Below are positions 45,839 to 55,010 of a DNA stretch of 64,000 nt, in pieces (position 1 is the stretch's first letter; each line of letters opens with the position of its first letter). The stretch comes from Modestobacter sp. VKM Ac-2985 (GTDB lineage Bacteria; Actinomycetota; Actinomycetes; Mycobacteriales; Geodermatophilaceae). Under the pieces are notes generated by a model. The model was not told where the DNA came from and did no database searches. It saw nothing but the letters and a program-made list of their open reading frames with translations. The translations under genes and the position numbers were made by a program. The DNA lies in the NCBI RefSeq assembly GCF_026967925.1, contig NZ_JAPVBI010000002.1, forward strand, positions 248,001-312,000, given 5' to 3'.

Positions 45839-46831
45839 TCAGCGGTGCACGGTGGACATGTCCGGGTACCGGTCACCGGCCGCGGCCCCGGCCGGGGCGG
45901 CCTCGTCCAGCGCCCGCAGGTCCTCCTCGGTGAGGACGACGTCGGCGGCGGCCGCGTTCTCCTCCAGGTACCGCACCCGCTTGGTGCCCGGGATCGGCAC
46001 GACCGCCGGGGCGCCGGCCCGGCCCGACTGGGCCATCACCCAGGCCAGCGCCAGCTGGGTGGCGGTGACGCCCTTGGCCTCGGCGAGCTCGCGGACCCGG
46101 TCGACGAGCTCCAGGTTCCGGATGAACGCCGCCCCCTGGAAACGGGGGTTGCGCCGGCGGAAGTCGTCGGGATCGAGGTCGTCGATGCTGCGGATCTGCC
46201 CGGAGAGGAAGCCGCGGCCGATCGGCGAGTAGGCGACGAAGCCGATGCCCAGCTCGGCGCAGGTGGCCAGCACGCCGTCCTCCTCCGGGTCGCGGGTCCA
46301 CAGCGAGTACTCGGTCTGCAGCGCGGTGACCGGCAGCACGGCGTGCGCCCGGCGGATGGTGTCGGGCGCGGCCTCGGAGATCCCCGCGTGCCGGATCTTC
46401 CCGGCCTCCACCAGCTCGGCCAGCGCGCCCCAGGTCTCCTCGATCGGCACGGTCGTGTCGACCCGGTGCTGGTAGTAGAGGTCGATGACGTCGACGCCCA
46501 GCCGCTGCAGCGAGGCGTCGCAGGCGCGGTGCACGTACTCGGCGCGGCCGTTGATCCGGAGGAAGGAGCCGTCCTCGCCGCGCTCGTTGCCGAACTTGGT
46601 GGCCAGCACCACCTCGTCGCGGCGGCCGGCGATGGCCTGGCCGACGAGGCGTTCGTTGGTGAAGGGGCCGTACATGTCGGCGGTGTCGAGGAACGTGACG
46701 CCGAGGTCGAGGGCCCGGCCGATGGTGCGCTCGGCCTCCGACTGGTCCCCGGTGCCGTAGAACTCGCTCATCCCCATGCAGCCCAGACCCTGGGCGGAGA
46801 CGGTCAGGTCGCGGAGCATGCGTGTCTGCAT
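45839..46831 (-). CDS. aldo/keto reductase
   Basis: The 330-residue NADPH-dependent reductase has [18 protein letters not shown] at the start, the catalytic [14 protein letters not shown] (Asp, Tyr), the Lys in [10 protein letters not shown], and DLYYQHRVD with the His. The coenzyme site is [14 protein letters not shown] plus [16 protein letters not shown]. This is the AKR13/YajO-like group. ATG 46831 is preferred over an upstream ATG because it begins right before the first beta hairpin. Confidence 0.88.
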   Translation of the reverse strand: MQTRMLRDLTVSAQGLGCMGMSEFYGTGDQSEAERTIGRALDLGVTFLDTADMYGPFTNERLVGQAIAGRRDEVVLATKFGNERGEDGSFLRINGRAEYVHRACDASLQRLGVDVIDLYYQHRVDTTVPIEETWGALAELVEAGKIRHAGISEAAPDTIRRAHAVLPVTALQTEYSLWTRDPEEDGVLATCAELGIGFVAYSPIGRGFLSGQIRSIDDLDPDDFRRRNPRFQGAAFIRNLELVDRVRELAEAKGVTATQLALAWVMAQSGRAGAPAVVPIPGTKRVRYLEENAAAADVVLTEEDLRALDEAAPAGAAAGDRYPDMSTVHR

Positions 46832-46891
46832 GGCCCCACCCTGCCCGCCGGCGAGCGTGCGCAACCCGGGCAGGGTGGTGACCAGCGCCTG

Positions 46892-46905
46892 GTTCCACGT
46901 GGAAC
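46892..46905. other. parS: parS-like site in divergent gap
   Basis: This exact GTTCCACGTGGAAC lies between the divergent aldo/keto reductase and N-acetylglutaminylglutamine synthetase genes. There is little extra symmetry outside the 14-mer, which argues that the core itself, not a hairpin, is conserved. Confidence 0.65.
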
Positions 46906-46938
46906 GCGCCGGAAACGGCGGTCACCTACGGTGGGCGG

Positions 46939-48705
46939 GTGACCAGCGCACCCCGGAGGTTGGCCGGCCACCGCACCCGTAAGGCGACACCCGCGTCGCT
47001 CACCAGCCGGTCGTGGCAACAGCCCGCGGCGCACGAGCGGCAGGGGATGCAGGGCGACGTCGTCCTGGACATGGGCTGGGGCCGGCTGGTGTTCGGGCAG
47101 ACGTTCGCCGACCTCTCCGGTGTGCTCACCGCGCTCCGGGCGGAGGAGTCCGGACGCCGGGACATCTGCGTCTATCCGTGGGACCCGCAGGTGCTCGTGG
47201 GCATGGCCCCCGACGAGCTGTTCATCGACCCCTCCTTCGTCTACCGGCTGCCGCTGCACCGCTACCGGCCCCGTGAGGAGGTCATCCGCGGCGTCTTCGT
47301 GCGCACGGTGACCTCCGCGGCCGAGATGGACCGGATCAACGAGCTGTACGCCCGCGCCGGCATGGTCACCGGCGACGCCGCCACGATGTGGCGCAACCAC
47401 CGCACCCGCACCTTCACCTACCTGGTCGCCGAGGACACGCGCACCGGACAGGTGATCGGCACGGTCACCGGCGTCGACCACCAGCTGGCGTTCGGCGACC
47501 CCGACGGCGGCGCGAGTCTGTGGTGCCTGGCCGTCGACGCGCAGGACGCACCGGCCGGCGCCGGCGAGGCGCTGGTGCGGGTGCTCGCCGAGCGGTACGC
47601 GGCCCGCGGCCGGGCGCACCTGGACCTGTCGGTCATGCACGACAACCGCGCGGCGATCGCGCTCTACCTGAAGCTGGGCTTCTCCCGGATCTCCGCGGTC
47701 TGCGTCAAGCGGAAGAACCCGATCAACACCCCGCTGTTCGCCGCTCCCCCGCCCGGCCTGAACGAGCTCAACCCCTACGCGCGGATCATCGCCGACGAGG
47801 CGCTGCGCCGCGGGATCCGGGTGGAGGTCACCGACGCCGAGTTCGGCGAGCTGCGGCTGGCGCTGGGCGGGCGCTCGGTGCTCACCCGGGAGTCGCTGTC
47901 GGAGTTCACCTCGGCGGTGGCGATGAGCCGGTGCGACGACAAGCGGGTGACCCGCCGGATCATGGACCGTGCCGGCGTCCGGGTGCCGCGGGGTGCCGTG
48001 GTGTCCGACGGCGCGGACGCCGCTGCCCGGCAGCTGCTGGCCGACTGCGGTGCCGTGGTGGTCAAGCCGGCCCGCGGGGAGCAGGGCAAGGGCATCACCG
48101 TCGGCGTCCGCGACGAACCGTCGCTGGAGCGGGCCCTGGCGCTGGCGGTGCAGTACTGCCCTGACGTCCTGGTCGAGGAGCTGGTCGCCGGGGACGACCT
48201 GCGGGTCGTGGTGATCGACCACCGGGTGGTCGCCGCCGCACTCCGCCGGCCGGCCGAGGTGGTCGGCGACGGCCGGCAGGACGTGGCCGCCCTGGTCCGG
48301 GAGACCAGCCGCCGCCGGCAGCGGGCCACCGGCGGGGAGTCGAGCATCCCGCTGGACGACGCCACCGCCGAGGTGGTCGCCGACGCCGGGCACGCCATGG
48401 ACGACGTCCTCCCGCGGGGCGAGCGGCTGCGGGTGCGGCGCACGGCGAACCTGCACACCGGCGGCACGATCGACGACGTCACCGACCGGCTGCACCCCGA
48501 CATCGCGGCGTCGGCCGTGCGGGCCAGCCGGGCCATCGGCATCCCCGTCACCGGGCTGGACTTCATGGTCCCGGACGTCGCCGGGCCCGAGCACGTGTTC
48601 ATCGAGGCCAACGAGCGGCCCGGGCTGGCCAACCACGAGCCCCAGCCGACCGTGGCGCGCTTCGTCGACCTGCTGTTCCCCGAGACCCGTGGGGTGGGCC
48701 GCTGA
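46939..48705 (+). CDS. ngg: N-acetylglutaminylglutamine synthetase (GNAT + ATP-grasp)
   Basis: This 588-residue fusion has a GTG start. The N-terminal region has DVVLDMGWGRLVFGQTFADL, followed by GRRDICVYPWDPQVLV, typical of this family. A GNAT domain follows (about 115-265) with LWCLAVDAQDAPAGAGEALV and NRAAIALYLKLGFSRI. The C-terminal half is an ATP-grasp domain (about 300-585) with DDKRVTRRIMDRAGVRVPRG, VVKPARGEQGKGITVGV and FIEANERPGLANHEPQPT. In Pseudomonas and Sinorhizobium it makes the osmolyte NAGGN together with AsnO, which amidates the product. No asnO gene is in this window. The trehalose genes nearby fit an osmotic role. Confidence 0.85.
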   Translation: MTSAPRRLAGHRTRKATPASLTSRSWQQPAAHERQGMQGDVVLDMGWGRLVFGQTFADLSGVLTALRAEESGRRDICVYPWDPQVLVGMAPDELFIDPSFVYRLPLHRYRPREEVIRGVFVRTVTSAAEMDRINELYARAGMVTGDAATMWRNHRTRTFTYLVAEDTRTGQVIGTVTGVDHQLAFGDPDGGASLWCLAVDAQDAPAGAGEALVRVLAERYAARGRAHLDLSVMHDNRAAIALYLKLGFSRISAVCVKRKNPINTPLFAAPPPGLNELNPYARIIADEALRRGIRVEVTDAEFGELRLALGGRSVLTRESLSEFTSAVAMSRCDDKRVTRRIMDRAGVRVPRGAVVSDGADAAARQLLADCGAVVVKPARGEQGKGITVGVRDEPSLERALALAVQYCPDVLVEELVAGDDLRVVVIDHRVVAAALRRPAEVVGDGRQDVAALVRETSRRRQRATGGESSIPLDDATAEVVADAGHAMDDVLPRGERLRVRRTANLHTGGTIDDVTDRLHPDIAASAVRASRAIGIPVTGLDFMVPDVAGPEHVFIEANERPGLANHEPQPTVARFVDLLFPETRGVGR

Positions 48706-49085
48706 CCGGCTACGTCGCCGCCGCCCTCGGCGGGGTGCTCGGTGCGCTGGCCCGCTGGGGCCTGGCCGAGGTGCTCCCCTCCCCCGCGGGCGGCTGGCCG
48801 TGGGCCACGCTGCTGGTCAACCTCACCGGGTGTGCGCTGATCGGCGCCCTGCTGGCCGTCCTGCTGGCCCGGCACCCGGACTCCCCCTGGCTGCGGCCGT
48901 TCCTGGTCACCGGGGTGCTCGGTGGGTACACGACGTTCTCCACCTTCGCGGTCGAGACCGTGCAGCTGGTCGAGGACGGCGCCGTCCTCCTGGCCGGCGG
49001 CTACGTGCTGGTGTCGGTGATCGGGGGCGTGCTGGCGGTGGTCGTCGGGCTGACCGCCGGCCGCGCGGTGGTGAGCCGGTCGTGA
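48702..49085 (+). CDS. crcB: fluoride channel subunit FluC/CrcB 1 (probable CTG start)
   Basis: This is a small four-helix channel protein. Conserved points are GALARWGL near the start, LLVNLTGCALIG with the pore Asn, and GVLGGYTTFSTFAVE with the phenylalanine box. The usual N-terminal helix, here YVAAALGGVLG, lies before the first GTG at 48735. The only sensible start is CTG at 48702, which forms a CTGA overlap with the upstream stop, like the GTGA overlaps nearby. This gives 127 residues. It probably pairs with the second subunit encoded next. Confidence 0.82.
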   Translation: MTGYVAAALGGVLGALARWGLAEVLPSPAGGWPWATLLVNLTGCALIGALLAVLLARHPDSPWLRPFLVTGVLGGYTTFSTFAVETVQLVEDGAVLLAGGYVLVSVIGGVLAVVVGLTAGRAVVSRS

Positions 49086-49435
49086 CGGCGCTGTGGGTGG
49101 CGCTGGGGGCGCTGGCCGGGGCACCGCTGCGGCTGTTCGCCGACCGGGTGGCCACCGCCCGCCGGGGCCGGGGCAGCGTGCTGGGGACCCTGACCGTCAA
49201 CGTGCTGGGCAGCGCCGTCCTCGGGGTGCTGCTGGGCCGGTCCGACGTCTCCCCCGCTGTCCTCGCCCTGGTGGGCACCGGCTTCTGCGGCACGCTCACC
49301 ACCTTCTCCACCTTCGGCTGGGACGTCGTCCGGCTGGTGGAGGAGCGCGCCGTGCTGCGGGCGCTGGGCTACGTCACGGCGTCCTTGCTGCTCGGGCTGG
49401 GCGCCGCGGCGACCGGGTTCCTGCTCTCCCGCTGA
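49082..49435 (+). CDS. crcB: fluoride channel subunit FluC/CrcB 2
   Basis: The 117-residue, four-helix membrane protein has [16 protein letters not shown] (pore Asn) and [17 protein letters not shown] (phenylalanine box). GTG start overlaps the previous stop (GTGA). Tandem crcB genes are known in Gram-positive bacteria, where both products are needed for one fluoride exporter. No fluoride riboswitch is seen before the pair. Confidence 0.9.
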   Translation: MTALWVALGALAGAPLRLFADRVATARRGRGSVLGTLTVNVLGSAVLGVLLGRSDVSPAVLALVGTGFCGTLTTFSTFGWDVVRLVEERAVLRALGYVTASLLLGLGAAATGFLLSR

Positions 49436-49481
49436 GCCGCGGTGCGCACCAGGTGGGCTCCGTCACCTAGGGTCTGGGCGG

Positions 49482-50906
49482 ATGAGTGGATCAACGCGCA
49501 CCGGAGGAGATCAGGTGGAGGCCGACAGCCCGGTGGTGGTGGTCGCCAACCGCCTGCCCGTCGATCAGGTGACCGACCCCGACGGGACGACGCGGTACCA
49601 GCGCAGCCCCGGCGGCCTGGTCACCGCCCTCGAGCCGTTCGTCGCCGGCCGCGGCGGCGCCTGGGTCGGTTGGTCCGGCGCTGCGGGCGACGCCCCGGAC
49701 CCCTTCGAGTCCGGTGGCATGTCGCTGGTGCCGGTGCCGCTCACCGAGGAGGAGGTGGACCGCTACTACGAGGGGTTCTCCAACGCCTCGCTGTGGCCGC
49801 TCTACCACGACGTCGTCGAGAAGCCGGAGTACCACCGCAAGTGGTGGGACGCCTACGTCCAGGTCAACAAGCGGTTCGCCGACCGGGCCGCCGAGGTGGC
49901 CGCCGAGGGCGCGATCGTCTGGGTGCACGACTACCAGTTGCAGCTGGTCCCGGCCATGCTGCGGCAGCAGCGCCCCGACCTGACCATCGGCTTCTTCCTG
50001 CACATCCCCTTCCCGCCCTACGAGCTGTTCACCCAGCTGCCGTGGCGCTCGGCCATCATCGAGGGGCTGCTCGGTGCCGACCTGATCGGCTTCCAGCAGC
50101 CGTCGGCGGCCAGCAACTTCATCAACCTGGCCCGGCGGCTGCACGACCTGCCGTACAAGGGCAACGCCATCTCCTACGAGGGCCGCACGGTCACCGCCAA
50201 GGCGTTCCCGATCTCCATCGACGTGTCCGCCTTCGACGACCTCGCCCGCAGCCCGGAGGTGCTGGCCCGGGCCGCGGAGATCCGCGAGGAGCTGGGCCAG
50301 CCGGACAAGATCGTGCTCGGCGTCGACCGGCTCGACTACACCAAGGGCATCGGGGTGCGCCTGGAGGCGTTCGAGGAGCTGCTCGAGGACGGCGCCCTGG
50401 AGGCCCCCTCGACGGTCCTGGTGCAGGTGGCCACCCCCAGCCGCGAGCGGGTCGAGCACTACGTGACGATGCGCGAGACGATCGAGCAGCAGGTCGGGCA
50501 CATCAACGGCGTCTACGGCTCGATGGCCGGGCCGGCCGTGCACTACTTCAACCAGTCGATGCCCCGCGAGGAGCTGGCCGCGATGTACCGGGCGGCCGAC
50601 GTCATGCTCGTCACCCCTTATCGCGACGGCATGAACCTGGTCGCCAAGGAGTACGTCGCCGCCCGCGGTGACGACGGTGGCGTGCTGGTGCTCAGCGAGT
50701 TCGCCGGGGCCGCCGCCGAGCTCAAGCAGGCACTGCTGGTGAACCCGCACGACATCGCGGGGGTGAAGGCCCAGCTGCTGCGCGCGCTGCGGATGGAGCC
50801 GGCGGAGAGCGCCAAGCGGATGAAGGCGATGCGCCGGCACATCACCAAGCACGACCTCGACCACTGGGCCAGCTCCTTCTTCGAGTCGTTGCAGGCCCAG
50901 GCGTGA
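49482..50906 (+). CDS. otsA: trehalose-6-phosphate synthase
   Basis: The 474-residue GT20 enzyme joins UDP/ADP-glucose and glucose 6-phosphate. It has [65 protein letters not shown] and [17 protein letters not shown]. Length fits OtsA. Its stop overlaps the otsB start (GTGA), so the two steps of trehalose synthesis are coupled. Trehalose protects against drying and salt. Confidence 0.95.
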   Translation: MSGSTRTGGDQVEADSPVVVVANRLPVDQVTDPDGTTRYQRSPGGLVTALEPFVAGRGGAWVGWSGAAGDAPDPFESGGMSLVPVPLTEEEVDRYYEGFSNASLWPLYHDVVEKPEYHRKWWDAYVQVNKRFADRAAEVAAEGAIVWVHDYQLQLVPAMLRQQRPDLTIGFFLHIPFPPYELFTQLPWRSAIIEGLLGADLIGFQQPSAASNFINLARRLHDLPYKGNAISYEGRTVTAKAFPISIDVSAFDDLARSPEVLARAAEIREELGQPDKIVLGVDRLDYTKGIGVRLEAFEELLEDGALEAPSTVLVQVATPSRERVEHYVTMRETIEQQVGHINGVYGSMAGPAVHYFNQSMPREELAAMYRAADVMLVTPYRDGMNLVAKEYVAARGDDGGVLVLSEFAGAAAELKQALLVNPHDIAGVKAQLLRALRMEPAESAKRMKAMRRHITKHDLDHWASSFFESLQAQA

Positions 50907-51658
50907 GTCCGTCCCTGGACGCCGCCCTGGCGCAGGCACTGGACCACCTGGCCTCGTCCCGGCCGCTGCTGCTGGCCAGCGACTACGACGGCGTGCTGGC
51001 CCGGCTGCGGGACGACCCGGCGGCGGCGGTGCCCGAGCCGGGCGTCGGCGACCTGCTGGCCCGGCTGGCCGCCGTCGACGGGGCGACCGTCGCCCTGGTG
51101 AGCGGACGAGGGGTCGCTGACCTGCAGGCCACCAGCGGGCTGACCGGACCGTTCCGCTGGGTGGGCAGCCACGGCGCGGAGTTCGACGGGCCGCTCACCG
51201 GTGACCTCGCCGTCCGCCGTGACGAGCTGGCCGCGGCGCTCGCCCCGCTGGTCGAGGCCGTCCCCGGCGCCCGGCTGGAGCACAAGCCGGCCAGTGCCGC
51301 GGTGCACGTGCGCACCGTCGCCGACCGTGCCGCAGCCTCCCGGCTGCTCGCCGAGGTCGCCGCCGGCCCCGGTGCCGACCCGGCGCTCACCGCCAAGCCG
51401 GGCAAGGACGTCCTGGAGCTGGCGGTCACCGACGCCGACAAGGGCTCGGCCCTGGTCCGGCTGCGTGCGGAGCTGGGTGCCCAGGGGGTGCTGTACCTCG
51501 GGGACGACGTGACCGACGAGGACGGCTTCCGCGCCCTGGCCCCCGACGGCGTCACGGTCAAGGTCGGTGACGGTGACACCGCCGCGGCCCACCGGGTGCC
51601 CGATCTGGACGGTGTGCGCGCCGTCCTCGAGTGGCTGGTCACCGCCCTGCACGCCTGA
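50903..51658 (+). CDS. otsB: trehalose-6-phosphate phosphatase
   Basis: The 251-residue HAD-family phosphatase has [14 protein letters not shown] (motif I; Asp nucleophile and DxD), [12 protein letters not shown] (motif II), [11 protein letters not shown] (motif III Lys) and [15 protein letters not shown] (motif IV). It releases trehalose from trehalose 6-phosphate made by OtsA. GTG start overlaps otsA. A hairpin terminator lies about 50 bases downstream. Confidence 0.93.
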   Translation: MSPSLDAALAQALDHLASSRPLLLASDYDGVLARLRDDPAAAVPEPGVGDLLARLAAVDGATVALVSGRGVADLQATSGLTGPFRWVGSHGAEFDGPLTGDLAVRRDELAAALAPLVEAVPGARLEHKPASAAVHVRTVADRAAASRLLAEVAAGPGADPALTAKPGKDVLELAVTDADKGSALVRLRAELGAQGVLYLGDDVTDEDGFRALAPDGVTVKVGDGDTAAAHRVPDLDGVRAVLEWLVTALHA

Positions 51659-51709
51659 ACGCAACCGTCTCACCGGCCTCACCAGGCCCTTTCCGTTCCC
51701 TTCTCCCCC

Positions 51710-51746
51710 ACTGTGACCGTCGGCCCCCCGGGTCGGCGGTCACAGT
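51710..51746 (+). terminator. hairpin terminator of otsAB
   Basis: ACTGTGACCG, extended by further GC pairs, faces CGGTCACAGT around a short C-rich loop. The stem has about 16 pairs including two G-T wobbles or mismatches. It starts 52 bases after the otsB stop. Confidence 0.75.
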
Positions 51747-51984
51747 CGTTCCCGGTGCTGCCGATTCGTCACATCACGCCGTGGTCTCGCCGTCTGACCT
51801 GGTCGGACGCTGATCCGCGGCCATTGTCGACATGGGCATGAAACACCATTTCTGACCCATGAAATGGCAATCAAGAAAAGGCGAGTGCTCGCATGGAGTT
51901 CACCTTCAGGTGGTCCGGCGGGCGCCGATGAAGCCATCGCTGTGCGGGGCACGCCCCACGGCGCACCAACGGGAAGAGGCAGGC
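51747..51984 (+). promoter_or_regulatory. cheA leader region
   Basis: This 238-base gap before cheA is clearly richer in A and T than its surroundings, especially 51825-51880, and should hold the promoter of the chemotaxis operon. It contains TGTCGAC (51825-51831) as do the leaders of three chemoreceptor genes. CCATTTC and GAAATGG form a seven-base inverted repeat (51846-51867). No clear -10/-35 pair of the main sigma factor is seen. In-frame codons upstream of the chosen cheA start exist here but give no recognisable protein sequence. Confidence 0.4.
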
Positions 51985-54492
51985 GTGGAAGGTCTGGACG
52001 ACATCGTCGAGGAGTTCCTCGTGGAGAGCCACGAGAACCTCGATCAGCTGGACCAGGATCTGGTCGCACTGGAGCAGGACCCCCGTTCGCGGGACCGGCT
52101 CTCGAGCATCTTCCGGACCATCCACACGATCAAGGGCACCAGCGGCTTCCTGGCCTTCAACCGGCTGGAGGAGGTCGCGCACGTCGGGGAGAACCTGCTC
52201 TCCCGGCTGCGGGACGGCGCCCTGGAGCTGACCCCGGTCCGCACCGACGCACTGCTGCAGATGGTCGACACCATCCGGGCCCTGCTCGCCGCCATCGAGG
52301 CCTCCGGTGGGGAGGGCTCCGTCGTGGTCGCGGACACCGTCGCCACGCTCAGCGCCGTCCTCGAGGACGCCCCCGCCCCGGTCGCCGCGCCCGAGCCGGA
52401 GCCCGCACCGGCCACGGCCGAGGTGCCGGTCGAGGTGCCGGTCGAGGTGCCGGTCGAGGCCCTGGCGGCCCCGGCCGAGCCCGCTCCCGCCAAGCGCGCC
52501 GCCGCCAAGAAGGCGCCGGTCAAGAAGGCCGCGCCGAAGACCCCCCGTGTGCCCAAGGCCGCCGCACCGGCCGTCCCGAAGCCGGCTCCCGTGCCGGCCG
52601 CCGAGATGCTCCCGGCCGCACCGTCCGCGCCGGCTCCGGCCGTCGACGTCCCGAAGGAGGTCCCCATGGAGGTCCCGGTGGCCGAGGCCCCCGCCCTGCC
52701 CCCGACCGCGGCCGAGGCCGTCCCGGAGCCCGGCGAGGAGCGCGCCGGCGCCCAGCCCGGCCGGCGGGCCGTGGCCGACAGCACCATCCGGGTCGACGTC
52801 GACCTGCTCGACGCCCTGATGCTGCTCGTCGGTGAGCTCGTGCTCACCCGCAACCAGATCGTCCAGTACGTCGGCCGGCAGACCGACCAGGACCTGGTCC
52901 GGGCCTCCCAGCGGCTGAACCTGATCGCCAGCGAGCTGCAGGAGGGCGTCATGAAGACGCGCATGCAGCCGATCGACCACATCTGGAGCAAGCTCCCCCG
53001 CGTCGTCCGCGACCTCGGTCTGCAGTGCGGCAAGTCGGTCCGCCTGGAGATGGAGGGCCGGGAGACCGAGCTGGACAAGACCCTGCTCGAGGCGGTCAAG
53101 GACCCGCTGACCCACCTGGTCCGCAACTCCGTCGACCACGGCGTCGAGCCGGCCGGGGTCCGCACGGCCGCCGGGAAGCCGGCCGAGGGCGTGCTGACCC
53201 TGCGGGCCCGGCACGAGAGCGGCCAGGTCGTGGTCGAGGTCGCCGACGACGGCGCCGGTATCGACCCGGTGAAGATCGGCGCCAAGGCCGTCGAGCGCGG
53301 GCTGCTCACGCCGGACGCGCTGTCCCGGATGAGCCCCGCCGACATCCTGCAGCTGGTCTTCCTGCCCGGTTTCTCCACTGCCGCTGCGGTCACCAACGTC
53401 TCCGGCCGCGGCGTCGGGATGGACGTGGTCAAGACCAACATCGAGTCCATCGGCGGCACGATCGAGGTCGAGTCGGTGCCCGGGCGCGGCACCTGCACCC
53501 GGCTCCGGATCCCGCTGACCCTGGCGATCGTCCCGGCACTGACCATCGAGTGCGCGGGCGACCGCTACGCCATCCCGCAGATCAGCCTGCAGGAGCTCGT
53601 CGCCCTGGACGCCGAGAAGGCCGCAGCCGCCGTCGAGGAGGTCGGTGGGGCGTCGGTCTACCGGCTCCGTGGCGAGCTGCTCCCCCTGGTGCACCTCGCC
53701 GACGTCCTGGGCCTGCCCTCCGACCGGCACGACGGCCACGTGGTCATCGCGGTGCTCCGCTCGGAGGGACGCCGGTTCGGGCTGGTCGTCGACCGGGTCA
53801 TCAACACCGAGGAGATCGTCGTCAAGGCGGTCGGCGGCCAGATGAAGGCCATCGGGCTGTACTCCGGGGCCACCGTGCTCGGGGACGGCGCCGTCGCGCT
53901 CATCCTCGACGTCCAGGCGCTCGCCCGCCGGGCGCTGCGCGCCGAGACCGCCGAGCGCCAGGAGGCCCGCGTGGCCGCCAGCGTCACCATCGCCGTCCAG
54001 GAGCGCCAGCGGATGCTGCTCGCGGCCATCGGCGGCGGCCGGCGGGTCGCCATCCCGCTGGACACCGTCACCCGGCTGGAGCAGGTGCGCAGCGAGACCG
54101 TCGAGCGGGTGGGCTCCCGTGAGGTGGTCCAGTACCGCGGCGCGATCCTGCCGATCGTCCGGCTCGACCGGCACCTGGGCGCGTTCGGCGACAACGAGCG
54201 GGAGACGCTGGAGGTCATCGTCTACGCCGACCACGGGCGCAGCGTGGCGATCGTGGTCGAGGAGATCCTCGACATCGTCGACGGCGAGGCCTCGGTGCAC
54301 AGCGACATCGACGACCTCGGACTGCTCGGCTCGGCCGTCATCGGCGACCGCGTCACCGAGCTGCTCGACGTCCGGGCGGCCATCCTCGCCGCCGACCCGG
54401 CGTTCTACACCACGGCCCCGGCCGCCTTGCCCTCCCCCGATGCGTTCGCCGTCGACGGCGCCGGGTTCCCCGCCCCCCTGATGGAGGTCTGA
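51985..54492 (+). CDS. cheA: chemotaxis histidine kinase CheA with two CheW-like domains
   Basis: The 835-residue protein starts at GTG 51985, with GAAGAGG upstream and LDDIVEEFLVESHENLDQLD right after. Domains: Hpt (1-110) with phospho-His 47 in FRTIHTIKGTSGF; a Pro/Ala/Val-rich linker (about 130-270) containing tandem EVPV units; the dimerisation helix and ATPase core with LVGELVLTRNQI, HLVRNSVDHGVE (N box), VADDGAGID (G1) and GRGVGMDVVKTNIESIGG (G2); then one CheW-like domain (about 510-645) and a second one (about 670-810). No P2 CheY-binding domain is obvious. It phosphorylates CheY and CheB in response to the receptors. Confidence 0.93.
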   Translation: MEGLDDIVEEFLVESHENLDQLDQDLVALEQDPRSRDRLSSIFRTIHTIKGTSGFLAFNRLEEVAHVGENLLSRLRDGALELTPVRTDALLQMVDTIRALLAAIEASGGEGSVVVADTVATLSAVLEDAPAPVAAPEPEPAPATAEVPVEVPVEVPVEALAAPAEPAPAKRAAAKKAPVKKAAPKTPRVPKAAAPAVPKPAPVPAAEMLPAAPSAPAPAVDVPKEVPMEVPVAEAPALPPTAAEAVPEPGEERAGAQPGRRAVADSTIRVDVDLLDALMLLVGELVLTRNQIVQYVGRQTDQDLVRASQRLNLIASELQEGVMKTRMQPIDHIWSKLPRVVRDLGLQCGKSVRLEMEGRETELDKTLLEAVKDPLTHLVRNSVDHGVEPAGVRTAAGKPAEGVLTLRARHESGQVVVEVADDGAGIDPVKIGAKAVERGLLTPDALSRMSPADILQLVFLPGFSTAAAVTNVSGRGVGMDVVKTNIESIGGTIEVESVPGRGTCTRLRIPLTLAIVPALTIECAGDRYAIPQISLQELVALDAEKAAAAVEEVGGASVYRLRGELLPLVHLADVLGLPSDRHDGHVVIAVLRSEGRRFGLVVDRVINTEEIVVKAVGGQMKAIGLYSGATVLGDGAVALILDVQALARRALRAETAERQEARVAASVTIAVQERQRMLLAAIGGGRRVAIPLDTVTRLEQVRSETVERVGSREVVQYRGAILPIVRLDRHLGAFGDNERETLEVIVYADHGRSVAIVVEEILDIVDGEASVHSDIDDLGLLGSAVIGDRVTELLDVRAAILAADPAFYTTAPAALPSPDAFAVDGAGFPAPLMEV
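52420..52455 (+). repeat. three tandem 12-base units in the cheA linker
   Basis: The unit GAGGTGCCGGTC is repeated three times without change, coding Glu-Val-Pro-Val. It lies in the flexible linker between the Hpt domain and the kinase core, and can change linker length without frameshift. Confidence 0.9.
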
Positions 54493-54493
54493 C

Positions 54494-54946
54494 ATGAGCA
54501 CCGCGACCGAGGCCTGGACCGTGCCGGCGACCAGTCAGCTCGCCACCTTCTGGCTGGACGGCGACCTCTACGGCGTCGAGGTCGAACACGTCCAGGAGGT
54601 GCTGCGCAGCCAGAGCATCACCCGGGTGCCGCTGGCACCGCCGGCCGTCGCCGGGCTGATCAACCTGCGCGGCCAGGTCGTCACCGCGATCGAGCTGCGG
54701 GAGCGGCTCGGCAGGCCGGCCCGCCCCGAGGGTGAGCAGCCCGTCGTGATCGTGGTCCGGCTGCACGGCGAGGCGGTCAGCCTGCTGGTCGACAGCATCG
54801 CCGACGTCGTGGACGTCGACGTCCGCGACTTCGAGGCCCCGCCGGACACGCTCGACGGTGCGGCCCGCGAGCTGATCCGGGGCGCCTACAAGCTCTCCGG
54901 CCAGCTCCTCCTCGCCCTCGACGTGAACCGCGCCGTCGGCACCTGA
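54494..54946 (+). CDS. cheW: chemotaxis coupling protein CheW
   Basis: The 150-residue single CheW domain has [40 protein letters not shown] and [15 protein letters not shown]. It links chemoreceptors to CheA. The gene starts one base after the cheA stop and precedes the first receptor gene by 64 bases, so the three probably form one operon. Confidence 0.94.
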   Translation: MSTATEAWTVPATSQLATFWLDGDLYGVEVEHVQEVLRSQSITRVPLAPPAVAGLINLRGQVVTAIELRERLGRPARPEGEQPVVIVVRLHGEAVSLLVDSIADVVDVDVRDFEAPPDTLDGAARELIRGAYKLSGQLLLALDVNRAVGT

Positions 54947-55010
54947 ACGACCGCACCACCGCACCGCATCGCACCGCCACCCGATCCCCTCCCCTACCTG
55001 GAGACAGTCC

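Noticed and set aside
51747-51984. Riboswitch in the cheA leader (for example cyclic di-GMP type)
   Set aside because: Small inverted repeats are present, but the conserved blocks of known riboswitch classes are not seen.
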